Source of the DNA: Acidimicrobiales bacterium
Lineage (GTDB): Bacteria; Actinomycetota; Acidimicrobiia; Acidimicrobiales; Aldehydirespiratoraceae
Assembly (NCBI GenBank): GCA_033344915.1
Contig: JAWPML010000001.1
Location: 1,236,369 to 1,300,368 of the forward strand
Direction of reading: 5' to 3'
Length of the DNA stretch: 64,000 nt
In this document: one piece after another, positions 7,600 through 16,364 of the stretch
How the letters are laid out: each line of letters begins with the position of its first letter
Position numbering within the stretch: the stretch's first letter is position 1
Translations under genes and position numbers: made by a program
The notes under the pieces: model-generated
Told to the model about the DNA's origin: nothing
Database searches by the model: none
Seen by the model: only the letters and a program-made list of their open reading frames with translations

Positions 7600-7605
7600 G
7601 GGCCG

Positions 7606-9237
7606 TCACGGGGTCCAGCCCCACCGCCAGATGCCGCGGATCACCGGGGCGCCGTCCTCGAAGTCGAAGACGACGGTGTAGCGGCGCCAGTCGAGCGAGA
7701 CGTCCGGGTTCGGTTCCGGGATGTGGATCGTGCCGGTGACGAAGCGGTCGAAGAACTCGGGGAACTGGCCGACCTCGAAGAAGAAGTTCTGCCAGTCGAG
7801 GTCCACGTCCGGTCCGGCGGTGTACTCGGCGAGCTCCCACTTGGCGGTGTCGAAACCGAGGAACTCCTCGACGGTGGCGGTGCACTCGGAGCAGCGATCC
7901 TCCGTGCCATCCGGGCTCCAGTCCCGGGGCACGTCGAAGTCGCTCGACGAGACGGTGGTCCACGGCGTCGGCCAGTCGGCGTAGACGCCGATGCCGCCGA
8001 ACTCGACGACGTCGTCGAACAGCCGGGGGTCGAGCGTGCTCACGTCGTGGAGGATCTCGACGATCCGGTGATCGGCGGCATCGTCGGGCACCGCGACCAG
8101 GTATTGGCTGTTGACCCAACCGCGGGCGTCCTCGGTCTCCACCTCGACCCAGCGGGCCGAGCCGACCATCTCCTCGTTGCCGGTGAGGATGATGCCGGTG
8201 GCGTCCGGCGGGAAGGACGTGATGATGTCGTTCGACACGCCGGCGCCGCTGCGCACGTTCAGGACGTCGTCGTCGGCCACACCGAACACGCTGTAGGTGG
8301 CTGCGGTGGTGGGGATGACTGCGGGGTTGACGGAGTAGCTGGCGATCGACGGGACCGCGCCCTCGAAGCCGGTGGTGCCCTTCAGCGTGATCACACAGGG
8401 GCAGTGCTCCCCGATCGGGGCGACCGCGGTGAAGGGGGCGAGCTCGGTGGCGCCGACCGCCACGAGCGTCTGCATGCCCTGGGCTTCGAGGACCGCCGAG
8501 CCCTCGAACGCCACACCGCGACCGGTCACGCGGATGCCGCCGGGGACACCCACGGCGCTGTCGATCGCGAACTCGTCGGACAGGACGAAGCGGATCTGGG
8601 CCGTGCCGTTCTCGGGCGTGTGGGTCACGACCTTGAAGGCGAACGAGTCGAGCGTCTCGCCGTTCTCGCCGCGGCGGTGGACGCCGAACGCCTCGACACC
8701 GGCCGTCGGGATGCCGTCGGCGATGGCGACGGACGTCGGGGTGATCTCGAGGTCGGTCAGGTCGTGGACCTCGGCGAGGAAGGCGGCGACCGCCTGGTCG
8801 GCCGGAAGCCCGTCGGCGTTCGTCCAGAGACCGAAGCCGGTCGCCGGATCGATCTGGAGCGGCTCGCCCAGCGCCGTGGACTGCGGCCCGGTCGGCTCCG
8901 GGGTCGACGTGCTCGGCGGGGTGGACGTGGTGGACGGCCCGTCCGACGTGGTCGGTGGCGCGGTGCTGTCCGGCGGCACGGTGGTGGAGCCGCCGGCCAC
9001 GTCGTTGTCGAGACCGCCGTTGTCGTCTCGGGGGCTTGTCAGCAGGGCGACACCGACGAGGAACACCACCACGATGGCGGCCACGGCGGCGTAGGCCGCG
9101 GGGCGGGCCCACGGACTGGTCGGTGAAGTGGAACGGATCTTGTCGAATGCGTTGGGGGACACATCGATCTCCTGTGCTCGGGCCGAGAGTGCTCGGCGGA
9201 TCTGGTCTTCGGTCTGGGGGTCTCGGGGGTCGTTCAT
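7606..9237 (-). CDS. membrane-anchored extracytoplasmic protein with Gmad2-like and bacterial SH3 domains (sigma-factor partner)
   Basis: 543 aa. A short cytoplasmic N-terminus (about 40 residues, no zinc-finger cysteines) precedes one transmembrane segment (VAAIVVVFLVGVALL). A Thr/Pro/Ser-rich linker follows (about 75-125). A region with GGIRVTGRGVAFEGSAVLE is like the Ig-like Gmad2 domain. An SH3b domain follows (VLNVRSGAGVSNDIITSFP and WVNSQYLV), then a C-terminal domain with two close cysteines (DRCSECTATVEEF). The ATG overlaps the stop of the upstream sigma factor by 4 nt (ATGA), so the two are translationally coupled. By analogy with other ECF operons it may sense envelope state and hold the sigma factor, though no known anti-sigma motif is seen. 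Confidence 0.7.
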   Translation of the reverse strand: MNDPRDPQTEDQIRRALSARAQEIDVSPNAFDKIRSTSPTSPWARPAAYAAVAAIVVVFLVGVALLTSPRDDNGGLDNDVAGGSTTVPPDSTAPPTTSDGPSTTSTPPSTSTPEPTGPQSTALGEPLQIDPATGFGLWTNADGLPADQAVAAFLAEVHDLTDLEITPTSVAIADGIPTAGVEAFGVHRRGENGETLDSFAFKVVTHTPENGTAQIRFVLSDEFAIDSAVGVPGGIRVTGRGVAFEGSAVLEAQGMQTLVAVGATELAPFTAVAPIGEHCPCVITLKGTTGFEGAVPSIASYSVNPAVIPTTAATYSVFGVADDDVLNVRSGAGVSNDIITSFPPDATGIILTGNEEMVGSARWVEVETEDARGWVNSQYLVAVPDDAADHRIVEILHDVSTLDPRLFDDVVEFGGIGVYADWPTPWTTVSSSDFDVPRDWSPDGTEDRCSECTATVEEFLGFDTAKWELAEYTAGPDVDLDWQNFFFEVGQFPEFFDRFVTGTIHIPEPNPDVSLDWRRYTVVFDFEDGAPVIRGIWRWGWTP

Positions 9238-9779
9238 CGGACTTCCTCGAGTCGGGAGCGGACTGCCGCGAGGCCGCGGCTGGCATGGGTCTTCACGGAG
9301 CCGGGGCTGATGCCCAGCGTGGCGGCGATCTCCGCCTCGTCGAGGTCGGCCTGGTACCGCAGCAGCAGCACTTCGGACTGGCGACGGGGGAGCTCGCGGA
9401 TGGCGGCGAGGATCTCCTGGTTCTCGACCCGCTGCACCGCGGCCACCTCGGCCGCCTCGGACAGGTCCGGCACGGCATGCAGGTGGCGGCGTCGGACCCG
9501 CCGCTTGCGGAGTTGGGAGCGGGCGCCGTTGAGTGCCGCCGAACGCAGATAGGCGGCCTCGCGGCCGGGCTTGGGACGTCGCTCGATTCGAGCGAGCGCC
9601 GCGAACGCGTCCTGCACCACCTCCTCGCACGTCTCGTTGTCGTCGAGGAGGCCGGAGACGAGGCGGACCAGGCCGGCGTAGTGCGCGAGGAAGAGCGTCT
9701 CCAGCCAGTCGTCGGCGACGGTGAGCGGTGGATCCTGCATGAGTGACGGTGGGGGGATCGGACGTGGATCAGCGCGCAT
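9234..9779 (-). CDS. ECF-type RNA polymerase sigma factor
   Basis: 181 aa. Region 2 is seen as FLAHYAGLVRLVSGLL and CEEVVQDAFAALARI. Region 4 is seen as LPRRQSEVLLLRYQADLDEA followed by IAATLGISPGSVKTHASRGL. The linker between them is rich in Arg. The ATG at 9779 has an excellent Shine-Dalgarno sequence (GAGGAGG, 5-11 nt upstream); an internal ATG at 9740 is the alternative. It is the first gene of a two-gene operon with the membrane SH3 protein. A CGTC/GTCAAC pair upstream suggests it may transcribe itself. Confidence 0.9.
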   Translation of the reverse strand: MRADPRPIPPPSLMQDPPLTVADDWLETLFLAHYAGLVRLVSGLLDDNETCEEVVQDAFAALARIERRPKPGREAAYLRSAALNGARSQLRKRRVRRRHLHAVPDLSEAAEVAAVQRVENQEILAAIRELPRRQSEVLLLRYQADLDEAEIAATLGISPGSVKTHASRGLAAVRSRLEEVR

Positions 9780-9800
9780 GGCACCTCCTCGCCCCTTACA

Positions 9801-9827
9801 GACGCCCGAGGTGCCCGTCGCGTTGAC
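9801..9827 (-). promoter_or_regulatory. possible ECF-type autoregulatory promoter
   Basis: On the minus strand GTCAAC (9827-9822), 17 nt, then CGTC (9804-9801). AAC...CGTC is the general layout of ECF-dependent promoters. It lies about 20 nt upstream of the sigma-factor start. Suggestive only. Confidence 0.35.
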
Positions 9828-9872
9828 ACGCCTGGCCCGATTCTTTCGTCTCCCGGTGTCAGAATCGGGGAC

Positions 9873-10634
9873 GTGCACGTCCGATGGGCCCGATTCAGCG
9901 TGGTGGCGCTCCTCGTGGCGGCGTGCGGAGAGGGGACGACGAGCGTGGCCGACGGGCAGGAGCCGGTGAGCGACACCACGGCAGAGGCCACGACGACGAC
10001 GCAGCCGGTGCCGTCCACGACGGACGCGCCGACGCCGACCGCCCTTCCGGCCGAGCCGGCTGCCCCGGTCGCGTTCGTCGCGGTCACCCACACCCTGGAC
10101 GAGGCCGAGCTGGGCGCCTCGTGGCAACCGGGCTGCCCGGTCGCCGTCGAGGATCTGCGACGAATCGAGATGCCCCATCACGACGACGTCGGTGACGTCG
10201 TGATCGGGTCACTCGTCGTGCACCGAGACCATGTGGACGCCGTCATCGACGTGTTCGAGCGCCTGTACGAGGCGGCGTTCCCGATCCACTCGATGGTGCC
10301 GATCAGCACGTTCGCGGCCGACGACAATGCGTCGATGGCGGCGAACAACACCTCGGCGTTCAACTGTCGCGAGATCGACGGCCGGCCCGGCGTGTGGAGT
10401 CAGCATTCCTTCGGTGGCGCGATCGACATCAATCCGCTGGTCAACCCGTGGGTGCGCAGCGACCGCGTCGACCCGCCGAGTGGCATCGACTATGTGGACC
10501 GCGACCAGGACGTCCCCGGCATCATCCGCGCCGGGGATGTCGTGACGGAGGCCTTTGCGGCCATCGGCTGGCAATGGGGTGGCGACTGGACGACGAGCAA
10601 GGACTACCAGCACTTCTCCCACGACGGAAACTGA
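9873..10634 (+). CDS. M15-family D-Ala-D-Ala carboxypeptidase-like lipoprotein
   Basis: 253 aa. The N-terminus has a short signal peptide ending in a lipobox (LLVAACGEG), so it should be a lipoprotein with a Thr-rich linker (about 25-65). The catalytic domain has the zinc-peptidase motif SQHSFGGAIDIN (His and Asp ligands) and the C-terminal YQHFSH motif of the VanY/M15 family. Such enzymes trim peptidoglycan stem peptides in the cell envelope. GTG start; it is divergent from the ECF sigma factor operon, with 93 nt between starts. A triple palindromic repeat lies just downstream and probably ends transcription. Confidence 0.85.
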   Translation: MHVRWARFSVVALLVAACGEGTTSVADGQEPVSDTTAEATTTTQPVPSTTDAPTPTALPAEPAAPVAFVAVTHTLDEAELGASWQPGCPVAVEDLRRIEMPHHDDVGDVVIGSLVVHRDHVDAVIDVFERLYEAAFPIHSMVPISTFAADDNASMAANNTSAFNCREIDGRPGVWSQHSFGGAIDINPLVNPWVRSDRVDPPSGIDYVDRDQDVPGIIRAGDVVTEAFAAIGWQWGGDWTTSKDYQHFSHDGN

Positions 10635-10653
10635 TCAATTCCCCACAACAAGG

Positions 10654-10834
10654 AATCTCTGGTCACGAAAGGGTCGCAAATGTCGACCCTTTCGTGACCA
10701 CAGATCCCGGGACATGCGATCTGTGGGCACCAAGGGGTCGCAAATGTCGACCCTTTCGTGACCACAGATCCCGGGACATGCGATCTCTGGGCACCAAGGG
10801 GTCGCAAATGTCGACCCTTTCGTGACCAGAGATT
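10654..10834. repeat. family A palindromic repeat, three tandem units of 64 bp
   Basis: Three copies at exactly 64-bp spacing (common TGTCGACCCTTTCGTGACCA at 10681, 10745 and 10809). Each is a long inverted repeat of about 22 bp per arm with a 7-nt CAAATGT loop; unit 1 arms are 10654-10676 and 10684-10705. The left arms of units 2 and 3 have diverged (GGGCACCAAGGGG) while the right arms are nearly identical. The spacer CCCGGGACATGCG is conserved. It lies between convergent genes (ends at 10634 and 10865), so it can form bidirectional terminator-like hairpins. A fourth family member is at 43464-43540. Confidence 0.85.
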
Positions 10835-10864
10835 GCGCCTCTTGAGGGGTTCCTGCTTTTCGGG

Positions 10865-11728
10865 TCAGGGGAGGTGGGGGATGACGGTTTCGCCGAACTC
10901 GTGGAGGGTTTCCGGATCGGCGAAGTCGGTCGTCCAGACATAGGTGCGTTCGATGCCGGACTCGGCGCGGGCGCTGAAGTGTTCGATGAGTTCCTCGGCG
11001 TTGCCGATGGCGTGTCCGGTGTCGCCGAACCGGCGTTGGGCGGTCTCGATCACCGCGCCCCGATCGGCGTCCTCGCGAACGAACGTCATCCGTTCCTGGA
11101 GCGACGGCTTCGCCGAGCCGGCCTTCTCGCGGAGCGCGTCGAACTGGTCGAGCTTGTGGATCGGCAGGTTCCACCAGTCCGCGAAGCGGGCCACCAGGCC
11201 GAGCGTGCGGGGCCCGGCCCCACCGATCACGATCGGGATCGGTGCCGACGGCGGCGGATTCTGGACGGCGTCGACGAGCGAGTGGTGCTGCCCTTCGTAG
11301 GACACCGACTCGCCGGACCACAGCGCCTGGATCACCTCGAGTGTCTCGGTGAGCCGATCGACCCGCGCCTTCGGGGCGGTGTCGCCCACGCCGAACGTGG
11401 GGAACTCGTCGGGCACGCTGCCCCAGCCGATGCCGAGCTCGAACCGTCCCTCGGTGGCGTGATCGAGCGAGACCGCCTGGCGGGCCAGCACGGCGGGGTG
11501 GCGGAACGAGTCGCACAGTACGAGGTGGCCGACGGTGCCCGTGGTCTTCGCCCCGAGCCAGGTGGCCGCCACCATCGCGTCCCACATCGGCTGTGTCTCC
11601 GCCATCGGTGGCGCAAGGTGATCCATCAGGGCCACGCCGCCGAAGCCGGCGTCGACCGCCGTCTGGACGCGCTCGGCCATCGTCGGGAGGGTCATCCGCA
11701 TCTGCGGGAGGAAGAGTTGGAAGTCCAT
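10865..11728 (-). CDS. LLM-class F420/flavin-dependent oxidoreductase
   Basis: 287 aa. A TIM-barrel of the luciferase-like monooxygenase superfamily. MDFQLFLPQMRMTLPTMAER, the region FGGVALMDHLAPP, HATEGRFELGIGWGS and IVIGGAGPRTLGLVARFADW are typical of actinobacterial members that often use F420. The substrate cannot be told. The start at 11728 is chosen because it aligns with the first beta-strand; a longer open frame upstream overlaps aroC. It is followed downstream by the family A repeats, and by aroC upstream on the same strand. Confidence 0.85.
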   Translation of the reverse strand: MDFQLFLPQMRMTLPTMAERVQTAVDAGFGGVALMDHLAPPMAETQPMWDAMVAATWLGAKTTGTVGHLVLCDSFRHPAVLARQAVSLDHATEGRFELGIGWGSVPDEFPTFGVGDTAPKARVDRLTETLEVIQALWSGESVSYEGQHHSLVDAVQNPPPSAPIPIVIGGAGPRTLGLVARFADWWNLPIHKLDQFDALREKAGSAKPSLQERMTFVREDADRGAVIETAQRRFGDTGHAIGNAEELIEHFSARAESGIERTYVWTTDFADPETLHEFGETVIPHLP

Positions 11729-11750
11729 GCGGCGCCGAGTGTGACGCAGG

Positions 11751-12854
11751 TCAGGGGCGAACGTCGAATGGGGGCAACACGTCCACGGCCTGCTGGCGGA
11801 GCCAGTGGTCGGCGAGCGTGAGGAGCACCATCGCCTCGACCATCGGCACGGCGCGGGGGAGCACGCACGGATCGTGGCGCCCCTTCGCGGCCAGCGTGGT
11901 CGCGTCGCCCTCGCGGGTGACGGTCTTCTGCTCGCTGGCGATCGTGCCCGTCGGCTTGAACGCGACCCGGCAGGTGATGTTGGCCCCGTTCGAGATGCCG
12001 CCCTGGATACCGCCGGAGTGGTTGGTCGCGGTGACGGGACCGTCGTCACCGGGCTCGAAGGCGTCGTTGTGGGTGAGGCCCGTCATGCGCGTGCCCGCGA
12101 ACCCGCTGCCGATCTCCACGCCCTTCGCGGCCGGGAGGGACATGAGGCCGCCGGCAAGGTCGGCATCGAGCTTGTCGAAGACGGGCTCGCCCAGTCCGGC
12201 CGGCACCCGGCGGGCGACACAGGACACGACGCCGCCGAGCGAGTCGCCGTCGCGTCGCGCCTGCTCGATCGCCTCGGTCATGCGTGCCGCGGCGACCGGG
12301 TCCGGACAGCGCGTCGGGTCAGCCTCGACATCGTCGAGGGTCACGCCGCCGCTGTCGACCGACGCCTCGATGTCCGCAACCCGTTCGACCCAGGCGAGCA
12401 CCTCGATGTCCGCGACCGTCGTGAGCAGCTTGCGGGCCACGGCGGCGGCGGCCACCCGGCCGATGGTCTCGCGGGCACTGGCCCGCCCGCCCCCGGCCCA
12501 GTTCCGGAACCCGTACTTGGCGTCGTACGTGAAGTCGGCATGCGACGGCCGGTAGACGTCCTTGAGGTGGTCGTAGGCGCCGCTGTTGTGGTCCTTGTTG
12601 CGCACCAGCACCGCCAGCGGCGTGCCGGTCGTGTGGCCTTCGAACACGCCGGACAGGATCTCGGCCTGGTCCGCTTCGTCGCGCTGGGTGACGAGCCGGC
12701 TCTGGCCCGGGCGACGACGGTCGAGGTCGAACTGGAGGTCGTCCACCGACAGGGCGAGCCGGGGCGGGCAGCCGTCGACGACCACGCCGACGCCACCCCC
12801 GTGGGATTCCCCGAAGGTGGTGACGCGAAAGAGGGTGCCGAACGTGCTGGCCAT
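11751..12854 (-). CDS. aroC: chorismate synthase
   Basis: 367 aa. The last enzyme of the shikimate pathway, converting EPSP to chorismate with reduced FMN. Family signatures are present: [20 protein letters not shown] (His18), GKDHNS-type loop as [11 protein letters not shown], and the [17 protein letters not shown] segment that carries the second signature; [11 protein letters not shown] is near the C-terminus. Length is normal. A -10 hexamer at 12862-12867 sits 7 nt before the ATG, so it is probably leaderless. The LLM gene follows after 22 nt. Confidence 0.95.
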   Translation of the reverse strand: MASTFGTLFRVTTFGESHGGGVGVVVDGCPPRLALSVDDLQFDLDRRRPGQSRLVTQRDEADQAEILSGVFEGHTTGTPLAVLVRNKDHNSGAYDHLKDVYRPSHADFTYDAKYGFRNWAGGGRASARETIGRVAAAAVARKLLTTVADIEVLAWVERVADIEASVDSGGVTLDDVEADPTRCPDPVAAARMTEAIEQARRDGDSLGGVVSCVARRVPAGLGEPVFDKLDADLAGGLMSLPAAKGVEIGSGFAGTRMTGLTHNDAFEPGDDGPVTATNHSGGIQGGISNGANITCRVAFKPTGTIASEQKTVTREGDATTLAAKGRHDPCVLPRAVPMVEAMVLLTLADHWLRQQAVDVLPPFDVRP

Positions 12855-12861
12855 CGTGGGA

Positions 12862-12867
12862 AGTGTA
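12862..12867 (-). promoter_or_regulatory. -10 hexamer, leaderless start of aroC
   Basis: TACACT on the minus strand, 7 nt before the ATG at 12854. Confidence 0.45.
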
Positions 12868-12927
12868 CGAGCCGGGGGCCCTCCGACCGGGACCTTTCCG
12901 CCTGCGGGGCGGCGAAGGCGTCGTCGC

Positions 12928-14685
12928 TCAGGTGTCCTCGTCGTCGTCGACGAGGCCGCGGGCGTCGACGACCTGGCGGCGGATCGTGTCCGCCGCGGAG
13001 TCGTCCGGTGCGTCGTTCGCGGCGAGTTCGGCGTCCACGCGGCGCTGCCAGGCGCGGATCTCCGCCGCCGTGCGCCGATCGTCCCACCCCAGCTCGCGGG
13101 CCATCAGCGCAGCCGCTTCGTGGGCGATGGCCGTGCCCCGTTCCTCGACCTCGATGGAGATCCGCAGCCGCCGGGCGAGCACGTCCTCCAGGTGCAGGGC
13201 ACCCTCGTGCCGACAGGCATGGACGATCTCTGCGGCGACATAGAGGCCACTGATGACCTCCCGCAGGGCGTCGTCCTCGTCGAACAGGTCGAAGACGTCG
13301 TTGATCCGCGTCCCGTGGCGCCAGAGGAGACGCTCGACGAGGTCGACCGGAAGGCCGTGGCGCGCTGCAAGGTCCGGGGCTTCGTCACTCCACTCGTCCC
13401 AGTGCTCGCTGCCGAGCACGGTGACCTCGTCGGTGCACGACGCGGGGACGGGTCGGTCGAGGCCTTCGACGACGGTGTCGATCGTGTCGGCGGCCATGAC
13501 GCGGTAGGTCGTGTACTTCCCGCCGGCGATCGAGATCAGGCCCCGGACCGGCTCGGCGACCGCGTGCTCCCGGCTCAGCTTGGCGGTGTCCTCGTCCTCG
13601 GCGCCGCTCACGAGCGGCCGGAGGCCGGCGTAGACGCCGACGATGTCGTCTTCGGTGAGGGGCCGGGCCAGCGCCGCGTTGGCGTGTTCGAGGATGTAGT
13701 CGATGTCGGCCTGCGAGGCGGCCGGGTGGGCCCGATCGTGGGACCAGTCGGTGTCGGTCGTGCCGATGAGCCAGTGCACGCCCCACGGGATGATGAACAG
13801 CACGCTGCGCGGCGTGCGCAACACGACGCCGCTGTGGCTCTCGATCCGGTCGCGGGGTACGACGATGTGGACGCCCTTAGCCGCCCGCACCGTGAGCCCT
13901 GTCGGGCCGGCCATGTCCTGTATGTCGTCGATCCAGACGCCGGTGGCGTTCACGACCTTCTTCGCCCGACAGACGATCGTGCGATCGCCTTCGAGATCGC
14001 GGACCTCGGCGCCGACCACCACACGGTCCTCTGGAGGGGCCGTGTCGTCCTCGAAGACCAGGCCGGTGACCTGGGTGCTCGTGGCGACGGCCGCACCGTG
14101 GCGGGCCGCGGTGCGGGCGACGGCGAGCGTGTGACGGGCGTCGTCGATCTGGGCGTCGGAGTAGACGATGCCGCCGATGAGCGTGGACTGTTTGAGTCCG
14201 GGGACGAGCTCGAGCGCGGATGTGCGGGAGAGATGGCGGTGGCGGGGGAGCGGGTTCTTGCCCGTCCACGCCAGCAGGTCGTAGAGGAGCACACCGGCGC
14301 CGTAGTAGAGGCGCTGCCACACCCGATGGTTGAGCGGGATCAGGAAACGCACGGGCCGGACGAGGTGGGGACACACCGTGCGGGTCAGCAGGCCGCGCTC
14401 GTGCAGCGCCTCGCGCACGAGCGCGAAGTCGCGCTGTTCGAGGTAGCGCAGGCCGCCGTGGAGCAACTTCGAGGATCGGCTGGAGGTGCCGCTCGCGATG
14501 TCGCGCTGCTCGACCAGGGCGACGGAGAGGCCGCGGGTGGCGGCGTCGAGGGCGCAGCCGACACCGGTGATCCCGCCGCCGATGACGAGGACGTCGAACT
14601 CCTCGTCGGCGAGGCGATCGAGGTCACGTCGACGTTGGCGGGGGCCGAGTGATCCGGGCACCGAGGTCGACGTGGGGGCATTCAC
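12928..14685 (-). CDS. glpD: glycerol-3-phosphate dehydrogenase (FAD-dependent)
   Basis: 585 aa. It oxidises glycerol-3-phosphate to dihydroxyacetone phosphate and feeds the respiratory chain. The FAD-binding [20 protein letters not shown] is at the N-terminus, then [19 protein letters not shown], the GlpD signature. [11 protein letters not shown] lies in the substrate region, and a C-terminal alpha-helical cap domain fills the last 130 residues. I chose the GTG at 14685 because a TAGGCT -10 hexamer lies 7 nt before it. The ATG at 14712 adds nine residues but has no promoter or ribosome-binding site and would overlap the start of the divergent gene. Confidence 0.9.
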   Translation of the reverse strand: MNAPTSTSVPGSLGPRQRRRDLDRLADEEFDVLVIGGGITGVGCALDAATRGLSVALVEQRDIASGTSSRSSKLLHGGLRYLEQRDFALVREALHERGLLTRTVCPHLVRPVRFLIPLNHRVWQRLYYGAGVLLYDLLAWTGKNPLPRHRHLSRTSALELVPGLKQSTLIGGIVYSDAQIDDARHTLAVARTAARHGAAVATSTQVTGLVFEDDTAPPEDRVVVGAEVRDLEGDRTIVCRAKKVVNATGVWIDDIQDMAGPTGLTVRAAKGVHIVVPRDRIESHSGVVLRTPRSVLFIIPWGVHWLIGTTDTDWSHDRAHPAASQADIDYILEHANAALARPLTEDDIVGVYAGLRPLVSGAEDEDTAKLSREHAVAEPVRGLISIAGGKYTTYRVMAADTIDTVVEGLDRPVPASCTDEVTVLGSEHWDEWSDEAPDLAARHGLPVDLVERLLWRHGTRINDVFDLFDEDDALREVISGLYVAAEIVHACRHEGALHLEDVLARRLRISIEVEERGTAIAHEAAALMARELGWDDRRTAAEIRAWQRRVDAELAANDAPDDSAADTIRRQVVDARGLVDDDEDT

Positions 14686-14692
14686 GTCCCAC

Positions 14693-14702
14693 AGCCTACG
14701 CT
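14693..14702. promoter_or_regulatory. bidirectional -10 element between glpD and the acyl-CoA synthetase gene
   Basis: AGCCTACGCT. Read on plus, TACGCT (14697-14702) is 8 nt before the ATG at 14711. Read on minus, TAGGCT (14698-14693) is 7 nt before the GTG at 14685. The two hexamers overlap by the central TA, so one small element could start both leaderless genes. Confidence 0.6.
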
Positions 14703-14710
14703 GCGTTGCC

Positions 14711-16360
14711 ATGGCCCCGAACGAGCTGCCCGTGAGCGACGACGCCGTCAACTTCGCCACGATCTGGGAGGGCGTCGCCGATGCCCTCCCGGACGTGATC
14801 GCTGCCGCCCACGGCACCGACACCCACGACTGGGCGACGTTCGAGGATCGTTCGGCTCGTCTCGCGGGCGGGTTGCACGCGGCGGGCGTCGGTGTCGATG
14901 ACAAGGTGGCGCTGTTTCTCTACAACGGCTTCGAGTACGAGGAAGCCCAGTTCGCGGCCTTCAAGCAGCGGGCCGTGCCCTGCAACGTGAACTATCGCTA
15001 CCTCGCCGACGAGCTCGCCTATCTGCTCGAGAATGCGGACGCGAACGTGCTGTTCTTCGACGAGACGCTCTCCGACCGCGTCGCCGAGGTGCAGGACCGC
15101 TGCCCGCTCGTCACCCTCTACGTGCAGGTCGGGGGCGGAGACCTGCTGGACGGCGCCGTCCACTACGAGGACCTGATCGCCGGTCATGGGCCAGCGGAAC
15201 GGATGCCCCGATCGGGCGAAGATCTCTGGTTCCTCTACACCGGAGGCACGACCGGCAATCCGAAGGCCGTCATGTGGCCCCACGATCAGATGATCGCCAA
15301 CATGACTGCCCACTATCGGGTGCTGGACCGCGACATCCCCACGACGGCGACCGAGGCGATCGAGGCAGCCATCGAGCTGAGCAGCCGCAACCGCACGACG
15401 AAGCTGCTCGCCGCGGCGCCGCTCATGCACGGCACCTCCGGGATCAACGCCCTCCACACCCTCACCCTCGGCGGAACCGTCGCCACCCTCGCATCGCGGT
15501 CGTTCGACGCCGACGAGCTGTGGACGACGGTCGCGCTCCATCGACTCACCATGCTCACCATCGTCGGCGACGCCTTCGCCCGACCGATGCTGGAGGCGTT
15601 GGACCGGGCCGAGGCCGCCGGGCGACCCCACGATCTGTCGAGCGTGTTCCAGATCATGTCGTCCGGCGTCATGTGGTCCCAGGAGTCGAAGCAGGCGTTC
15701 CTCGACCACAAGCCGATGACGCTGCTCGACAGCCTCGGGTCCAGCGAGTCGGTCGGCCAGGCGATGCAGTTGACCCGGCGCGACCAGAAGGTGGCGAACA
15801 CCGGCCGCTTCGAGCTCGGTCCGACCACGCAGGTGATCACCGACGAGGGTGAGATGGTCGAGCCCGGGTCCGGCGAGATCGGCCGGCTGGCGAACCGGGG
15901 CGCGAACCCGCTCGGCTACTACAAGGACCCGGCGAAGACCGAGGAGACGTTCCCGACGATCAACGGCATCCGGTGGTCGATCCCAGGGGACTATGCAACC
16001 GTCGAGGCGGACGGCACCATCACGCTGCTCGGACGCGGCTCGGTGTGTATCAACTCGGGCGGCGAGAAGATCTATCCCGAGGAGGTCGAGGAGGCGGTCA
16101 AGACGCACCCGGCCGTGGCGGACTGCAATGTCGTCGGCCTGCCCGACGACCGCTGGGGACAGACCGTGAACGCGGTCGTGGCGATCCACGACGACGCCAC
16201 CGTCGACGACGACGAGATCATCGCCCACACCCGCACCCAGATCGCGGCGTACAAGGCGCCCCGGCGGATCCTGCGGACCGACGCGTTCGTGCGGAGCCCC
16301 AACGGCAAGTCCGACTACCAGTGGGCCAAGGCCGAAGCGGAGCGTCTCGCCAGCCTCTGA
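14711..16360 (+). CDS. acyl-CoA synthetase (AMP-binding family)
   Basis: 549 aa. It activates a carboxylic acid as acyl-AMP and then acyl-CoA. The P-loop motif YTGGTTGNPKAVMWPHD is at about residue 177. The acceptor-domain motifs ISSGGEKIYPEEVE (as CINSGGEKIYPEEVEEAV) and the final SPNGKSDYQWAKA, with the catalytic Lys in PNGKSDY, are present. The group resembles FadD-like enzymes of steroid and fatty-acid catabolism in actinobacteria; the substrate is not known. The start is fixed by the -10 hexamer 8 nt upstream. It ends 5 nt from the convergent mycothione reductase gene with no obvious terminator. Confidence 0.88.
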   Translation: MAPNELPVSDDAVNFATIWEGVADALPDVIAAAHGTDTHDWATFEDRSARLAGGLHAAGVGVDDKVALFLYNGFEYEEAQFAAFKQRAVPCNVNYRYLADELAYLLENADANVLFFDETLSDRVAEVQDRCPLVTLYVQVGGGDLLDGAVHYEDLIAGHGPAERMPRSGEDLWFLYTGGTTGNPKAVMWPHDQMIANMTAHYRVLDRDIPTTATEAIEAAIELSSRNRTTKLLAAAPLMHGTSGINALHTLTLGGTVATLASRSFDADELWTTVALHRLTMLTIVGDAFARPMLEALDRAEAAGRPHDLSSVFQIMSSGVMWSQESKQAFLDHKPMTLLDSLGSSESVGQAMQLTRRDQKVANTGRFELGPTTQVITDEGEMVEPGSGEIGRLANRGANPLGYYKDPAKTEETFPTINGIRWSIPGDYATVEADGTITLLGRGSVCINSGGEKIYPEEVEEAVKTHPAVADCNVVGLPDDRWGQTVNAVVAIHDDATVDDDEIIAHTRTQIAAYKAPRRILRTDAFVRSPNGKSDYQWAKAEAERLASL

Positions 16361-16364
16361 GTGC

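Noticed and set aside
10654-10834. CRISPR-like array
   Set aside because: Only three units, each itself a long palindrome, with identical rather than unique spacer DNA and no cas genes.
14686-14712. ATG 14712 as start of glpD
   Set aside because: No promoter or ribosome site upstream and it overlaps the divergent start; GTG 14685 has a -10 at 7 nt.
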